Source of the DNA: JALJPB01 sp034111045
GTDB lineage: Bacteria > Pseudomonadota > Gammaproteobacteria > Enterobacterales > Alteromonadaceae
Length of the DNA: 64,000 bases
Assembly (NCBI GenBank): GCA_034111045.1
Contig: JAWUYA010000045.1
Coordinates: 19,692-83,691, forward strand
Reading direction: 5' to 3'
The notes under the pieces are model-generated. The model ran no database searches and was not told where the DNA came from. It saw only the letters and a list, made by a program, of their open reading frames with translations. Position 1 is the stretch's first letter. Each line of letters begins with the position of its first letter. Positions 18,347-27,474 of the stretch are shown here, piece after piece. The translations under genes were made by a program, and so were the position numbers.

Positions 18347-19749
18347 TAACGACCTTTGCCAAACAACACGATTTCTACTGTTCTAATTAAAATAAGAATA
18401 TCAAGTCCAAAACTGCGGTGCTTAATGTAATATAAATCGTATTTGAGTTTTTCAAGTGAATCAGCTTTGGTGGCACCGTAGTGATACCTTAATTGTGCCC
18501 AACCTGTTAAGCCAGGTTTAACATTATGGCGCTCATTGAAATAAGGGATGAGCTTGATTAGTTGCTGAACAAACTCTGGGCGCTCAGGTCTTGGGCCAAC
18601 AAACCCCATATGTCCTCTAATGACATTATAAATTTGTGGTAGCTCATCAATGCGGTATTTTCTTAGGACATGTCCAATTGTAGTTATACGGTTATCATTT
18701 ACACTCGCCATTTGCGCACCATTTTTTTCTGCATCTAAGCGCATACTTCGAAATTTAATGATATTAAAAGGTTCGCCATCAAGACCTATTCGTTGTTGAG
18801 TATAAAAAACAGGTGCTGTTAATCCTTCATCGAGTTTTATTAACAGAGCCGTGACCAACATTATCGGCCAAGTGAGCATAAATAGCACAAAAGCCATGAC
18901 TGCATTAAAAACCCAATCTAACGCATTTCTTAGGTAATTGGCCGATTCAAAGCCGTTAGAATAAATGATCCAGCTTGGGTAAATGAGGTCTACAGCGATT
19001 TGTCCTGTTTCTCTTTCAATGAAATCAAGAATTTCAGTAATTTCAATACCACGTATTTTACAAGCAAACAATTCATCTATTGGTAAGGTTTTTCGTCTTT
19101 CATCATTAGCAACTACAATCTCATTAATGTTATTTTCTCGTGCATAACTCACTAATGACTGAGTTAGCGTAATTTGCTTCTCATTAACAATACTATTATC
19201 AGAATCGCCTTGCATAATAACAAAACCATGAACAAAAAAGCGTTGCCGGTCGACACCTCTGCGCATTTTTTTTTCAATAATAGAAGACCGCTCACCGGCA
19301 CCTAGCACTAAAACATTTCGTTTATTAAAACCAAAAAAATCAATTTGCAACGTCAAATAACGAAAAAAACCTGCAAGGAAAAAACTAAAAACAGCAGAGA
19401 CCACTAATACTTCAAGTACTATAGGCTGCTCACTGTAAAGAGAATTCAGTAAAGAAGTAATTGAAAAGCCAATAGTAATAGCCAGTAGCAAACGGTGAAT
19501 AATCCCTCGAAAACTTTCTCTCAATTTAGAATTATAAAGACCAAGAGATAGAGAAGATAATTGAACAACAAGCGCAAAAATTAAAGTAAAAACCACTAAA
19601 ATATCACTTGGAATGACATTGACTTCTACAAAATAAAGATAATTATTCGCATTTATTGCTAGCAATAATGCCCCAGAAAAAATTAGAAACTCAATGATCA
19701 GTAACGATTTTATTCCCGAAGATAAATCTTGAAACGCTGGGGTATGCAT
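18346..19749 (-). CDS. Undecaprenyl-phosphate sugar phosphotransferase (initiating)
   Basis: 467 residues. About four N-terminal membrane helices and a nucleotide-binding-like region with 'VLVLGAGERSSIIEKKM' (~148), then a fifth helix ('AVMAFVLFMLTWPIMLVTAL') leading into the catalytic bacterial sugar transferase domain: 'KFRSMRLDAEKNGAQ', 'LRKYRIDELPQIYNVIRG', 'GPRPERPEFVQQL' and 'NVKPGLTGWAQLRYHYGA'. This is the WbaP/EpsB-type enzyme that places the first sugar-1-phosphate on undecaprenyl phosphate, in the exosortase-associated subfamily. It is first in the minus-strand biosynthetic block, so a promoter should lie in the 250-base gap upstream. Confidence 0.9.
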   Translation of the reverse strand: MHTPAFQDLSSGIKSLLIIEFLIFSGALLLAINANNYLYFVEVNVIPSDILVVFTLIFALVVQLSSLSLGLYNSKLRESFRGIIHRLLLAITIGFSITSLLNSLYSEQPIVLEVLVVSAVFSFFLAGFFRYLTLQIDFFGFNKRNVLVLGAGERSSIIEKKMRRGVDRQRFFVHGFVIMQGDSDNSIVNEKQITLTQSLVSYARENNINEIVVANDERRKTLPIDELFACKIRGIEITEILDFIERETGQIAVDLIYPSWIIYSNGFESANYLRNALDWVFNAVMAFVLFMLTWPIMLVTALLIKLDEGLTAPVFYTQQRIGLDGEPFNIIKFRSMRLDAEKNGAQMASVNDNRITTIGHVLRKYRIDELPQIYNVIRGHMGFVGPRPERPEFVQQLIKLIPYFNERHNVKPGLTGWAQLRYHYGATKADSLEKLKYDLYYIKHRSFGLDILILIRTVEIVLFGKGR

Positions 19750-20000
19750 ATAATTAAAGGCTCCTTCCTCTTATGATTTTTTCTCAACGTTTTAGCACGA
19801 CCATGACAATAAAAGTACACAGCAACGAAACAGTACACCGTTAACACATTTTACTTTACTTACGGTTATAAAGAGATTGTAAGCATAAGATTAGCTGAGA
19901 ATTTTCATAAGTAAAATATTGGCGAGATTTAAAAAAAGGACATACAATTGATGTAATCAAAATAAGTGCAATAATAAATAATGCGAATTAAGGTACAACC
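19750..20000 (+). promoter_or_regulatory. Divergent intergenic region of the EPS locus
   Basis: A 251-base AT-rich gap separating the minus-strand biosynthesis block from the plus-strand export genes; it must hold promoters for both. By eye I find no convincing sigma-54 -24/-12 element (GG-N10-GC with TGGCAC/TTGC context) despite the presence of PrsR. No hairpin terminator is seen. Confidence 0.45.
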
Positions 20001-20639
20001 ATGGAAAAAAATTTAGCTCATGCTTTTAAAATAGCAATAACATTATTATTTATTCAAATTTTTACGGCTTGTAACTCTCCTATTCCTTTAACAACGGCTA
20101 CTATTCATTCATCAAATACTGCTGATATAAATGCTTATAAATACCTTATTGGGCCAGGTGATGTCCTCAATATTTTTGTTTGGCGTAACCCTGAAGTATC
20201 CGGTACATTTATTGTTCGTCCTGACGGCATGATAACCACCTCATTAGTTGAAGATATTATTGTGTCCGGTAAAACCCCAACAGCTTTGGCGCGGACAATT
20301 GAGGAAATTTTATCCACCTTTCTGCGTGACCCTGTTGTTACCGTGACCGTCAATACCTTTATCGGACCTTTTAGTGAACAAATACGAGTGATTGGTGAAG
20401 CTGTGGAACCGCAAGCCATTAATTATACCCAGCATATGACACTGCTTGATGTAATGATTAAAGTGGGTGGTTTAACTGAGTTTGCTGATGGCAACGATGC
20501 GATTTTGGTTAGAGTAGAGGATAGTGAACAAAAGCAGTACACCATAGCGATTGATGAGTTATTAAAGGACGGTGATATTGGCGCTAATGTTGATATGTTA
20601 CCTGGCGATATTATAATAATACCTGAAGCATGGTTTTAA
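20001..20639 (+). CDS. XrtA-system polysaccharide export lipoprotein (Wza/EpsE-like)
   Basis: 212 residues. Signal peptide with a lipobox ending 'FTACNS' predicts lipidation at Cys24. 'YLIGPGDVLNIFVWRNPEVS' starts the Poly_export (SLBB-like) domain; 'VRPDGMITTSLVEDIIVSGK' and 'LRDPVVTVTVNTF' follow, then an SLBB segment ending 'VDMLPGDIIIIPEAWF'. This is the outer-membrane-associated export component, short relative to full Wza and typical of the exosortase-associated version. With the Wzz-like protein and autokinase downstream it forms the export/length-control module. It begins the plus-strand operon; an approximate AAGG lies upstream of the ATG. Confidence 0.88.
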   Translation: MEKNLAHAFKIAITLLFIQIFTACNSPIPLTTATIHSSNTADINAYKYLIGPGDVLNIFVWRNPEVSGTFIVRPDGMITTSLVEDIIVSGKTPTALARTIEEILSTFLRDPVVTVTVNTFIGPFSEQIRVIGEAVEPQAINYTQHMTLLDVMIKVGGLTEFADGNDAILVRVEDSEQKQYTIAIDELLKDGDIGANVDMLPGDIIIIPEAWF

Positions 20640-20763
20640 ATATACGTTAGTTTTTGACAATTAAAAACACGTAAGTTGGGTGGCATAACATCAATAATCA
20701 GAGTAAAGACAACTAAACCGTATAAATGGATGGATAAACATTAACGTAATTTAGAGGCAAGGA

Positions 20764-22362
20764 ATGCAAGAAGTACTTCAAGAAATACTCGATAATCTGA
20801 AGGGAATTTGGATAAAACGACGTTATATTATTATATCTACTTGGCTTATATGCCCATTAGGATGGTATGCAGTGTCTACTATGCCTGATGTTTATCAATC
20901 TACCGCCAGAGTATATGTTGATACTCAATCTCTGTTGCGTCCTTTGTTAAGGGGGGCCATTGTAGAAACAAATCCCAATACACAAATTCGTTTGATGGTA
21001 AGAACTTTATTTGGCCGTAATAACCTTGAACGAATCTCCCGTATGGCAGATTTAGATGTACAAGCAAGAAACGGCAAAGAATATGAAGCAATCATAGCTC
21101 GTCTTAAGAGTAACATAAAAATATCCAGTGCTGGTCGAGAGAATATTTACACACTTTCATTCGAAGATAAAGACCCTGAAATGGCTCGACTTGTAGTGCA
21201 TTCAACTTTAACGGTATTTACCGAAAACACTTTAGGCGAAAATCGGAGTGATTCTGACAGTGCTCAAAAATTTTTAGATACTCAAATTAAAGAATATGAG
21301 AGTCGACTAAGTGCCGATGAAGCCCGCTTAACCAATTTCAAACAAAAATATGGCGATGTATTATTAAGTGACTCCGGTGGTTTTTATAGCGCACTGAAGG
21401 TAGAGAAAAGTCGGTTAGAGCAAACCCTGTTGCAATTACAAGAAATAGAAACACGTTTAAACTCTGCTAAATCACAACTTTTAGGGGAGGAGCCTATATT
21501 CGGATTGTTTTCAAATAAAGTACAAAGCCAAAACTCTGTCACCACCTCCTATGACTCTAGAATTATTCAATTAGAAGAGCAATTAGATCGACTACAACTC
21601 AGGTATACAGATAAACACCCTGATGTTGTTACTTTAACAAGGCGTATAGACGGATTAAACGTAAAAAGAACGACTGAAATCAATTTATATTTTGAGTCAA
21701 TGAAACCTTCTGATGTGGGTTCACAATCACACACTACTTCTATTGACAAAAACCCTGTTTACCAAGAAATGAAAATCCAGGTAAACAGTTTGGAGAATGA
21801 AGCCGCTTCGTTAACGGTTCGTGTAAACAACTATCAAGATCGCGTTAACTCACTAGAAAGTAAAGTGCACACCATGCCTGAAATAGAAGGAGAGTTAGTA
21901 GCCCTCAATCGAGGCTATGGTATTACTAAGAAGAAGTATGAAGATTTATTAGCGCGTAAAGAAACAGCAATGCTGGCTCAACAAGCTGATGAAACAACTG
22001 ATAGAATTGAGTTTAAGGTGATTGACCCACCTCGTGCAGCAACCAAACCAACAGGCCCTGCTCGTTTTGTTTTTTTTGCTGTAGTGACCGTTATTGGTCT
22101 TGGTCTTGGCATTGGCATCTCATTATTAACAAGTCAGTTAAACCCTATTGTTACCTCTGCAGCTCAATTATCAAAAGCAACGGGGATACCTGTATTTGGT
22201 GTGGTCTCCGCTAATGAAAACTTAGGACTTCAAAGTTGGAACAGAAAAAAAACCCTTATATTTATGCTATCAAATGCAATACTTTTATGCTTATTAATTA
22301 TATTTATCAGTTATTTCTTATTTCCTGATGCCATTCAATCACCACTAAAAAGGATCTTTTAA
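20764..22362 (+). CDS. XrtA-system chain-length determinant (Wzz-like)
   Basis: 532 residues. An N-terminal membrane helix ('YIIISTWLICPLGWYAVSTM') and a C-terminal pair ('FVFFAVVTVIGLGLGIGISL' and 'LLCLLIIFISYFLF') bracket a long periplasmic coiled-coil section, for example around 'LDTQIKEYESRLSADEARL' and 'LEEQLDRLQLRYTDKHPDV'. This is the PCP/Wzz co-polymerase arrangement of the PEP-CTERM locus chain-length protein, which sets polymer length and contacts the tyrosine kinase encoded two bases downstream. Ribosome site AGAGGCAAGGA just before the ATG. Length is normal for the subfamily. Confidence 0.9.
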   Translation: MQEVLQEILDNLKGIWIKRRYIIISTWLICPLGWYAVSTMPDVYQSTARVYVDTQSLLRPLLRGAIVETNPNTQIRLMVRTLFGRNNLERISRMADLDVQARNGKEYEAIIARLKSNIKISSAGRENIYTLSFEDKDPEMARLVVHSTLTVFTENTLGENRSDSDSAQKFLDTQIKEYESRLSADEARLTNFKQKYGDVLLSDSGGFYSALKVEKSRLEQTLLQLQEIETRLNSAKSQLLGEEPIFGLFSNKVQSQNSVTTSYDSRIIQLEEQLDRLQLRYTDKHPDVVTLTRRIDGLNVKRTTEINLYFESMKPSDVGSQSHTTSIDKNPVYQEMKIQVNSLENEAASLTVRVNNYQDRVNSLESKVHTMPEIEGELVALNRGYGITKKKYEDLLARKETAMLAQQADETTDRIEFKVIDPPRAATKPTGPARFVFFAVVTVIGLGLGIGISLLTSQLNPIVTSAAQLSKATGIPVFGVVSANENLGLQSWNRKKTLIFMLSNAILLCLLIIFISYFLFPDAIQSPLKRIF

Positions 22363-22364
22363 TC

Positions 22365-23288
22365 GTGACCACTATTGAAAAAGCATTGGCTAAACAAAAA
22401 AAACAAAATGATACACTTAATAGCAATGTAGAATCGAGTAAAATAGCTTCTGCTGGCGTTATTATTGAGAACCATATCGCAACGTCAAGCCCCTTCACTC
22501 TTTTAGGCGAGAAACAAAACGATGTAAGTACTTCTTTACCCTCAACCTCTAAAATGATCACTCTCAATGGTGAGCGACTGGCTGAACGTGGTTTTATTTA
22601 TGGTATTAATAGTACTCATCATATCCAAGAACAATTCCGCCATATTAAACGCAAACTACTTAACAATGCATTTGGCCCCGCGGCCAAAACATTAAGTCAA
22701 AGTAATTTGGTTATGGTCACTAGTACCAATCCTAACGAAGGTAAAACTTATATTTCCATCAATTTGGCCTTAAGTATCGCTTTAGAACAGGACAAAACAG
22801 TATTGTTAATAGATGCCGACGTTTTAAGGCCGAGTTTGCACCGTGAGTTAGAGTTTGAAAGTTCAGAAGGTTTACTTGAATACCTTTTATCTGAAGTTGA
22901 TGACTTATCAGACATTATTTACAGCACTAATTTAAATAACTTAAAAATTATTCCAGCAGGAAAACCCCATTATTTAACCAATGAACTCCTAGCCAGTAAT
23001 CGTATGGAACTTCTAGCCAAAGAATTAGCTGAACGTTACCCCGATCGCATCGTTATTTTTGATTGCCCCCCCATTTTAGGTGTTACTGAAACGCCTGTAT
23101 TATCAAATTTAGTTGGGCAAGCGATCATAGTAGTAGAAGAATCAAAAACTAAGCTCGATGAAGTTAAAAAAGCATCGAGTCTATTAAACGAAGACATCGC
23201 TGTTGGTTTTGTAATGAATAAAACAATCAATACTAAAAAGGATGGCTATGGCTATTATGGCTATGGATACGGTAAAAACAATCTATAA
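22365..23288 (+). CDS. XrtA-associated tyrosine autokinase (BY-kinase)
   Basis: 307 residues starting at a GTG with AAGGAT upstream. A cytosolic bacterial tyrosine kinase domain: 'MVTSTNPNEGKTYISINLAL' is the Walker A region, 'VLLIDADVLRPSLHRELEF' the Walker A' segment and 'RIVIFDCPPILG' Walker B. The tail 'KKDGYGYYGYGYGKNNL' is a tyrosine cluster, the usual autophosphorylation site. It partners the chain-length protein, which lacks its own kinase domain. The Tyr-rich tail overlaps the start of the next gene in another frame, so the same bases encode tyrosines and a run of Met-Ala codons. Confidence 0.9.
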   Translation: MTTIEKALAKQKKQNDTLNSNVESSKIASAGVIIENHIATSSPFTLLGEKQNDVSTSLPSTSKMITLNGERLAERGFIYGINSTHHIQEQFRHIKRKLLNNAFGPAAKTLSQSNLVMVTSTNPNEGKTYISINLALSIALEQDKTVLLIDADVLRPSLHRELEFESSEGLLEYLLSEVDDLSDIIYSTNLNNLKIIPAGKPHYLTNELLASNRMELLAKELAERYPDRIVIFDCPPILGVTETPVLSNLVGQAIIVVEESKTKLDEVKKASSLLNEDIAVGFVMNKTINTKKDGYGYYGYGYGKNNL

Positions 23289-24861
23289 AAGCTTGTTGGT
23301 CGTTACTTTGATGCTTTTAACATCACTTGTACACAGTGGAGAATGGACTGTGAAACCTAACTTAGGATTAGAAGAAACATACACAGACAATGTAAAATTA
23401 ACATCAATAGAGGCTACTTCTACTTTTGTTGGTCAGCTCATTGCTGGGCTTGATATTAATTATGAATCAAGTTTAGCTGAACTGACATTTTCCGGCACCC
23501 AAGGTTATGCCCTGTACAGCTATGACAGTAAATCTAATGATGACTATCGCACATTACAAGCTCAGGGGTCATTAGCTCTTTGGAGTAAAAAATTAACACT
23601 TATTGCCGATGCTAATATTTCAAATGTTAGCCGAAATAAAGCAAATAATAGCTTCGCAGATATCATCACAGGCGATACTGTAGAGTCAGCCAATTATTCT
23701 TCTGGTTTAGCCTTTAATGTAGGTAATATTCACTATTCAGTGCAGTCTTCGCTTATATACAACACCTTAAGAGCACAAGATAATATCGGTGAAAGTGATG
23801 GTTATACAGCAATTTTAAATAGTGCTAGTACTAATGCAGCTCGCCACCTTTATTGGCAGCTCAATAGTAGTTATGCTAAACGCACACAAAAAAATCACAC
23901 TAATAGCAATCCTAACGTAACCAACGAGGCTGAGAAGTATGCTTTAAATTTTTTAATTGGTGCTATAACGCCTATTCATCTTAATCCTTTTGTTCGTTTT
24001 TATGATGAAAATGTAGAAGGTAATACCGTACAAAATATGTATAAGATATCATCTTGGGGCGCAGGGACGAGATGGCTCGCTTCTGAACATGTTATTCTTG
24101 ACTTATCGTACAATTTTATCACCGACAAGGCCGTCAATGATGATTATTTGGCGGGGTCAATTGATTGGCAACCGTCAGGTAAAACGTCACTTAAAGCCAG
24201 TTTTAGTCAACGTTTTTTTGGTAACTCTTATCGCTTAAATTTTCAACATAGAACTCGACGTTTAACCAATAATATTTCATATAATGAATCGTTAGAAGTT
24301 TTCGATCGCAGTAACTATCAAGATGTCCCTTTAGGCAGTTACTGGTGCTCATCAGAAAATTTCACTGGCAATATAGAGCAATGTTTTCAGGAAGACAATC
24401 CTCAAGATCCCCAGATTTATGACCTATTGATTCCTTTTTCCAGCATAGAATTAATTGAGAGCAATGAATTTTTTCTTCACAAGAAGTTATTTTGGTCATC
24501 AAAATTACAACTGTCTCGCAGCGCTTTTACTTTCAAAGTCGAGGCAAGTCAAAGTGAAGGTTTAGAAAGCGGTATTGTTGATGATAATGTTGATCTTGAA
24601 CTCTCTTTTTCTAGACAAACAAGTGTCAGGGGTGAACTTTCCATTTCCAGCACGTTTAGGCATTCGTTATTTGATAAAACCAATCCCAAAGGTACTAGAC
24701 AAGATGATTATTATCGTACGATCTCGTCAACTTATTCATTAGCACTCGCTTCTACTTTATCTTCTCACTTTACATTACGATATATAAATCGCACTTCAAA
24801 TATAGACAGATATGTCTACGATGAAGTGCGAGCCGTCATTAATATAACGAAAGATTTTTAA
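23248..24861 (+). CDS. XrtA-associated outer-membrane beta-barrel protein
   Basis: About 538 residues. Four in-frame ATGs (23242, 23248, 23257, 23263) fall within the kinase tail; AAAAAGGA favours 23248. A signal peptide ('SLLVVTLMLLTSLVHSGEW') precedes 'VKPNLGLEETYTDNVKL', the typical opening of the PEP-CTERM-locus TIGR03016-like family. The rest is alternating polar/hydrophobic strand sequence with many aromatic girdle residues and a terminal strand ending in Phe ('RAVINITKDF'), as expected for an outer-membrane barrel. It is probably the secretion or anchoring channel for this polysaccharide; that role is inference from conserved position. Confidence 0.8.
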   Translation: MAIMAMDTVKTIYKSLLVVTLMLLTSLVHSGEWTVKPNLGLEETYTDNVKLTSIEATSTFVGQLIAGLDINYESSLAELTFSGTQGYALYSYDSKSNDDYRTLQAQGSLALWSKKLTLIADANISNVSRNKANNSFADIITGDTVESANYSSGLAFNVGNIHYSVQSSLIYNTLRAQDNIGESDGYTAILNSASTNAARHLYWQLNSSYAKRTQKNHTNSNPNVTNEAEKYALNFLIGAITPIHLNPFVRFYDENVEGNTVQNMYKISSWGAGTRWLASEHVILDLSYNFITDKAVNDDYLAGSIDWQPSGKTSLKASFSQRFFGNSYRLNFQHRTRRLTNNISYNESLEVFDRSNYQDVPLGSYWCSSENFTGNIEQCFQEDNPQDPQIYDLLIPFSSIELIESNEFFLHKKLFWSSKLQLSRSAFTFKVEASQSEGLESGIVDDNVDLELSFSRQTSVRGELSISSTFRHSLFDKTNPKGTRQDDYYRTISSTYSLALASTLSSHFTLRYINRTSNIDRYVYDEVRAVINITKDF

Positions 24862-24862
24862 C

Positions 24863-25891
24863 ATGTATAAAAGTTATTATGGATTCACCGAAAGACCCTT
24901 TCAATTAAGCCCAGACCCTCGTTTTTTCTTTGCTACCAAGCATCATCAGCGTGCCCTGTCTTATTTACAATATGGCCTTGACCAAGGTGAGGGCTTTATT
25001 GTTATAACTGGCCCTATAGGCACAGGAAAAACCACTATTGCTCGTAACCTACTCAGTAGTATAGGTGATAATAATATTGTTGCTGCTCAACTCGTTACCA
25101 CAAAACTATCACCGCATGAACTATTAGAACTTGTGGCATCGGAATTTAAAATCCCCTATACAGGTAATAGTAAAGCCGAACTCCTTCACAGTATTGAAAA
25201 CTACCTTATCTCACTGCATCGACAAGGTAAACGAGCCTTATTATTAGTTGATGAAGCGCAAAACTTGCCTATTGAGACTGTCGAAGAATTACGCATGTTG
25301 TCTAACTTTCAATTAGAAAATAAACCATTAATTCAAAGTTTTTTATTAGGTCAAGAAGAACTAAAAGATATTATTCAAGCCCCCAACATGGAGCAATTTA
25401 GACAAAGAATTATCGCTTCTACACACTTAAAGCCCTTATCTGTAGCTGAAGTTGAGCACTATATATCACACCGACTAAATCAAGCAGGATGCGCGAAAAA
25501 CAACCTTTTTGTTAATGGTTCATTTGACTTGATTCATCAAAAAACGTTAGGTGTGCCTAGAAAAATTAATATATTTGTTGATCGTATTTTATTGTTTGGT
25601 TTTTTAGAAGAGTTGTCAGAAATCACCATAGAAGCAATAAATAATGTTGCTGAAGAAATGGAAACTGAGCTAACGGGATCTTTACATAAGGAAAAACCAT
25701 CAAATACTCAAAACCGTCCAGAAGCATTAATATCAAGCCAAAGCATTGAAAATATAAGAGAAACATTAAGAGAGGTAGAAGAGGTATTAGAAACTTCAAT
25801 CAAACAAAAAATTAAAATGACTAAATATATCGATAAACTACTTAAACAAAAAAACCGAGCATTTTCCCAGTCTCAAATTAAAGACACTTAG
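24863..25891 (+). CDS. XrtA-associated ExeA-like AAA ATPase
   Basis: 342 residues, one base after the barrel gene. 'MYKSYYGFTERPFQLSPDPR' is the classic opening of ExeA/GspA-type ATPases in exosortase loci. Walker A 'GPIGTGKTTIARNLL' (~residue 50), Walker B 'RALLLVDEAQNLP' (~128), sensor 'IQSFLLGQEEL' and the 'FRQRIIASTHLKPLS' arginine region follow. The C-terminal ~80 residues are a charged coiled coil ('IENIRETLREVEEVLETSI'). It presumably powers or gates assembly of the export apparatus at the inner membrane. Last gene of the plus-strand operon; a 153-base gap then meets prsR convergently. Confidence 0.88.
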   Translation: MYKSYYGFTERPFQLSPDPRFFFATKHHQRALSYLQYGLDQGEGFIVITGPIGTGKTTIARNLLSSIGDNNIVAAQLVTTKLSPHELLELVASEFKIPYTGNSKAELLHSIENYLISLHRQGKRALLLVDEAQNLPIETVEELRMLSNFQLENKPLIQSFLLGQEELKDIIQAPNMEQFRQRIIASTHLKPLSVAEVEHYISHRLNQAGCAKNNLFVNGSFDLIHQKTLGVPRKINIFVDRILLFGFLEELSEITIEAINNVAEEMETELTGSLHKEKPSNTQNRPEALISSQSIENIRETLREVEEVLETSIKQKIKMTKYIDKLLKQKNRAFSQSQIKDT

Positions 25892-26044
25892 CATGATCTA
25901 AACAAAAACCAAGGACAATATCACCCTAAAGTGAAGGAATTATCCTCCACTAACAACATTGTAATAAGGCTTTAAAACGTTGACGTTGACCGGCTTTAGA
26001 AAATATCAATATTCTAGACTTTACACCTAATAAATAACTTTCAA

Positions 26045-27400
26045 TTAAGTATTTATATTCATATGATATTTTTCAATCAAGCTATAAAGTGTTGGTCGTG
26101 TAATACCCAACAATCCTGCCGTTTTAGACATATTCCCTTCTGTAAGAGCATACGCCTTTTGGATTGCGGAAGTTTCAGCCTCCTCCCGGATAATCCGCAG
26201 GTTTAAAGAAAGTTGAAACTCTGAACTTTCAGCATCAAAGAAACCTAAGTCACAAGCTGTAACTTGGGTTGTCATACTCATAATGACTGACGACTTAACT
26301 TTATTTTGTAACTCGCGAATATTTCCAGGCCATTGATGCGTTTTTATTGCATTTAAGGCTTCTTCAGAAAATGATTTGGCACTTCGTTTATATTCAGAAG
26401 CATATTGCTGCAAAAAGAACTGAGCCAAAATTAACACATCTTCTTCGCGCTCTCTTAATGGTGGAATGTTGAGTGTAATTTCACTAATGCGATAAAACAG
26501 ATCTTCTCTAAATTGTTTATCAGCAACCATACCTTCTAAATTTTGGTTTGTTGCGCAGACCACTCGAACATCAACAGAGATTTCCTGTCTCCCCCCTAAC
26601 CTTTCTATCACTTTTTCTTGTAAAAAACGTAACAGCTTAGCTTGTAGGTTAAAAGGCATATCACCTATTTCGTCCAGGAATAATGTACCGCCTTGGGCGC
26701 ATTCAATTTTACCTATGGTTGTTTTATGCGCCCCAGTAAATGCCCCTTTTTCAAAGCCAAACAATTCGCTTTCTAATAAGGACTCTGGAATTGAGGCACA
26801 GTTAATTGCAATAAAAGGCTTGTCTTTACGATTACTTAATTGGTGAATAGCTTTTGCTGTGACTTCTTTACCAGTGCCGCTCTCTCCTAGTAACAAGGCA
26901 GTAATATTAGTTGGTGCAATACGTTGCAACATCATTTTCATTCTTTCAATACTAGCGCTATTACCAATAATTCCGGTGTCGGAGCCGACTGCTGACTTCA
27001 TATTGCGATTATCAATTTCAATATTAGCGAGACTAAAAGCACGCGATACGATGATATTTATAACATCTGAGTCGACCGGTTTTTGATAGAAATCATAGGC
27101 ACCCATCTCGATAGCTTTGAGGGCATTAGTTCGGTCATCATTGCCGGTAATAACGATAACTTTAGTGTATGGGGCAATAGTCAGTATTTCTTTTATGACG
27201 GCGACGCCTTCAGTGGCGTTTGCTTCATCAGGGGGAAGGCCTAAATCTAAAGCAACGACTTTAGGCTCAAAACGTCTAACAGCTGCAATTGCAGTTTCTC
27301 GAGTAGCAGCTAACACCACATCATAATCAGCTAAACTCCATTTTAATTGCTTTTGAATACCTAAATCATCATCAACAATGAGTAATTTTTCCATTAACAT
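26045..27400 (-). CDS. prsR: PEP-CTERM-box response regulator PrsR (sigma-54 activator)
   Basis: 451 residues. Receiver domain (1-~120) with acidic 'LLIVDDDLG', phospho-acceptor Asp in 'KVVALDLGLPP' and 'VIVITGND'. Central sigma-54 AAA+ domain: Walker A 'LLGESGTGKEVTAKAIHQL', sigma-54 contact loop 'ELFGFEKGAFTGAHKT', Walker B 'GGTLFLDEIGDMP'. The C-terminal Fis-type helix-turn-helix ends 'GNMSKTAGLLGITRPTLYSL'. This is the response regulator partnered with PrsK in exosortase genomes, where it activates PEP-CTERM and exopolysaccharide genes with sigma-54. Two ATGs (27400, 27394) are both usable after AAGGATTGGA. Gene order prsK-prsR on the minus strand indicates an operon. Confidence 0.93.
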   Translation of the reverse strand: MLMEKLLIVDDDLGIQKQLKWSLADYDVVLAATRETAIAAVRRFEPKVVALDLGLPPDEANATEGVAVIKEILTIAPYTKVIVITGNDDRTNALKAIEMGAYDFYQKPVDSDVINIIVSRAFSLANIEIDNRNMKSAVGSDTGIIGNSASIERMKMMLQRIAPTNITALLLGESGTGKEVTAKAIHQLSNRKDKPFIAINCASIPESLLESELFGFEKGAFTGAHKTTIGKIECAQGGTLFLDEIGDMPFNLQAKLLRFLQEKVIERLGGRQEISVDVRVVCATNQNLEGMVADKQFREDLFYRISEITLNIPPLREREEDVLILAQFFLQQYASEYKRSAKSFSEEALNAIKTHQWPGNIRELQNKVKSSVIMSMTTQVTACDLGFFDAESSEFQLSLNLRIIREEAETSAIQKAYALTEGNMSKTAGLLGITRPTLYSLIEKYHMNINT

Positions 27401-27474
27401 TCCAATCCTTAAGCTGTTGCTTTAACTCTAGAAACTTATCTTTAGTGCGCCATGATAAACCCTAAATTAAAAAG

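Noticed and set aside
19750..20000. Sigma-54 promoter for the EPS export genes, expected because PrsR is present
   Set aside because: No convincing -24/-12 pair could be found by eye here or upstream of the SPGGWK gene; a matrix scan would be needed to be sure.
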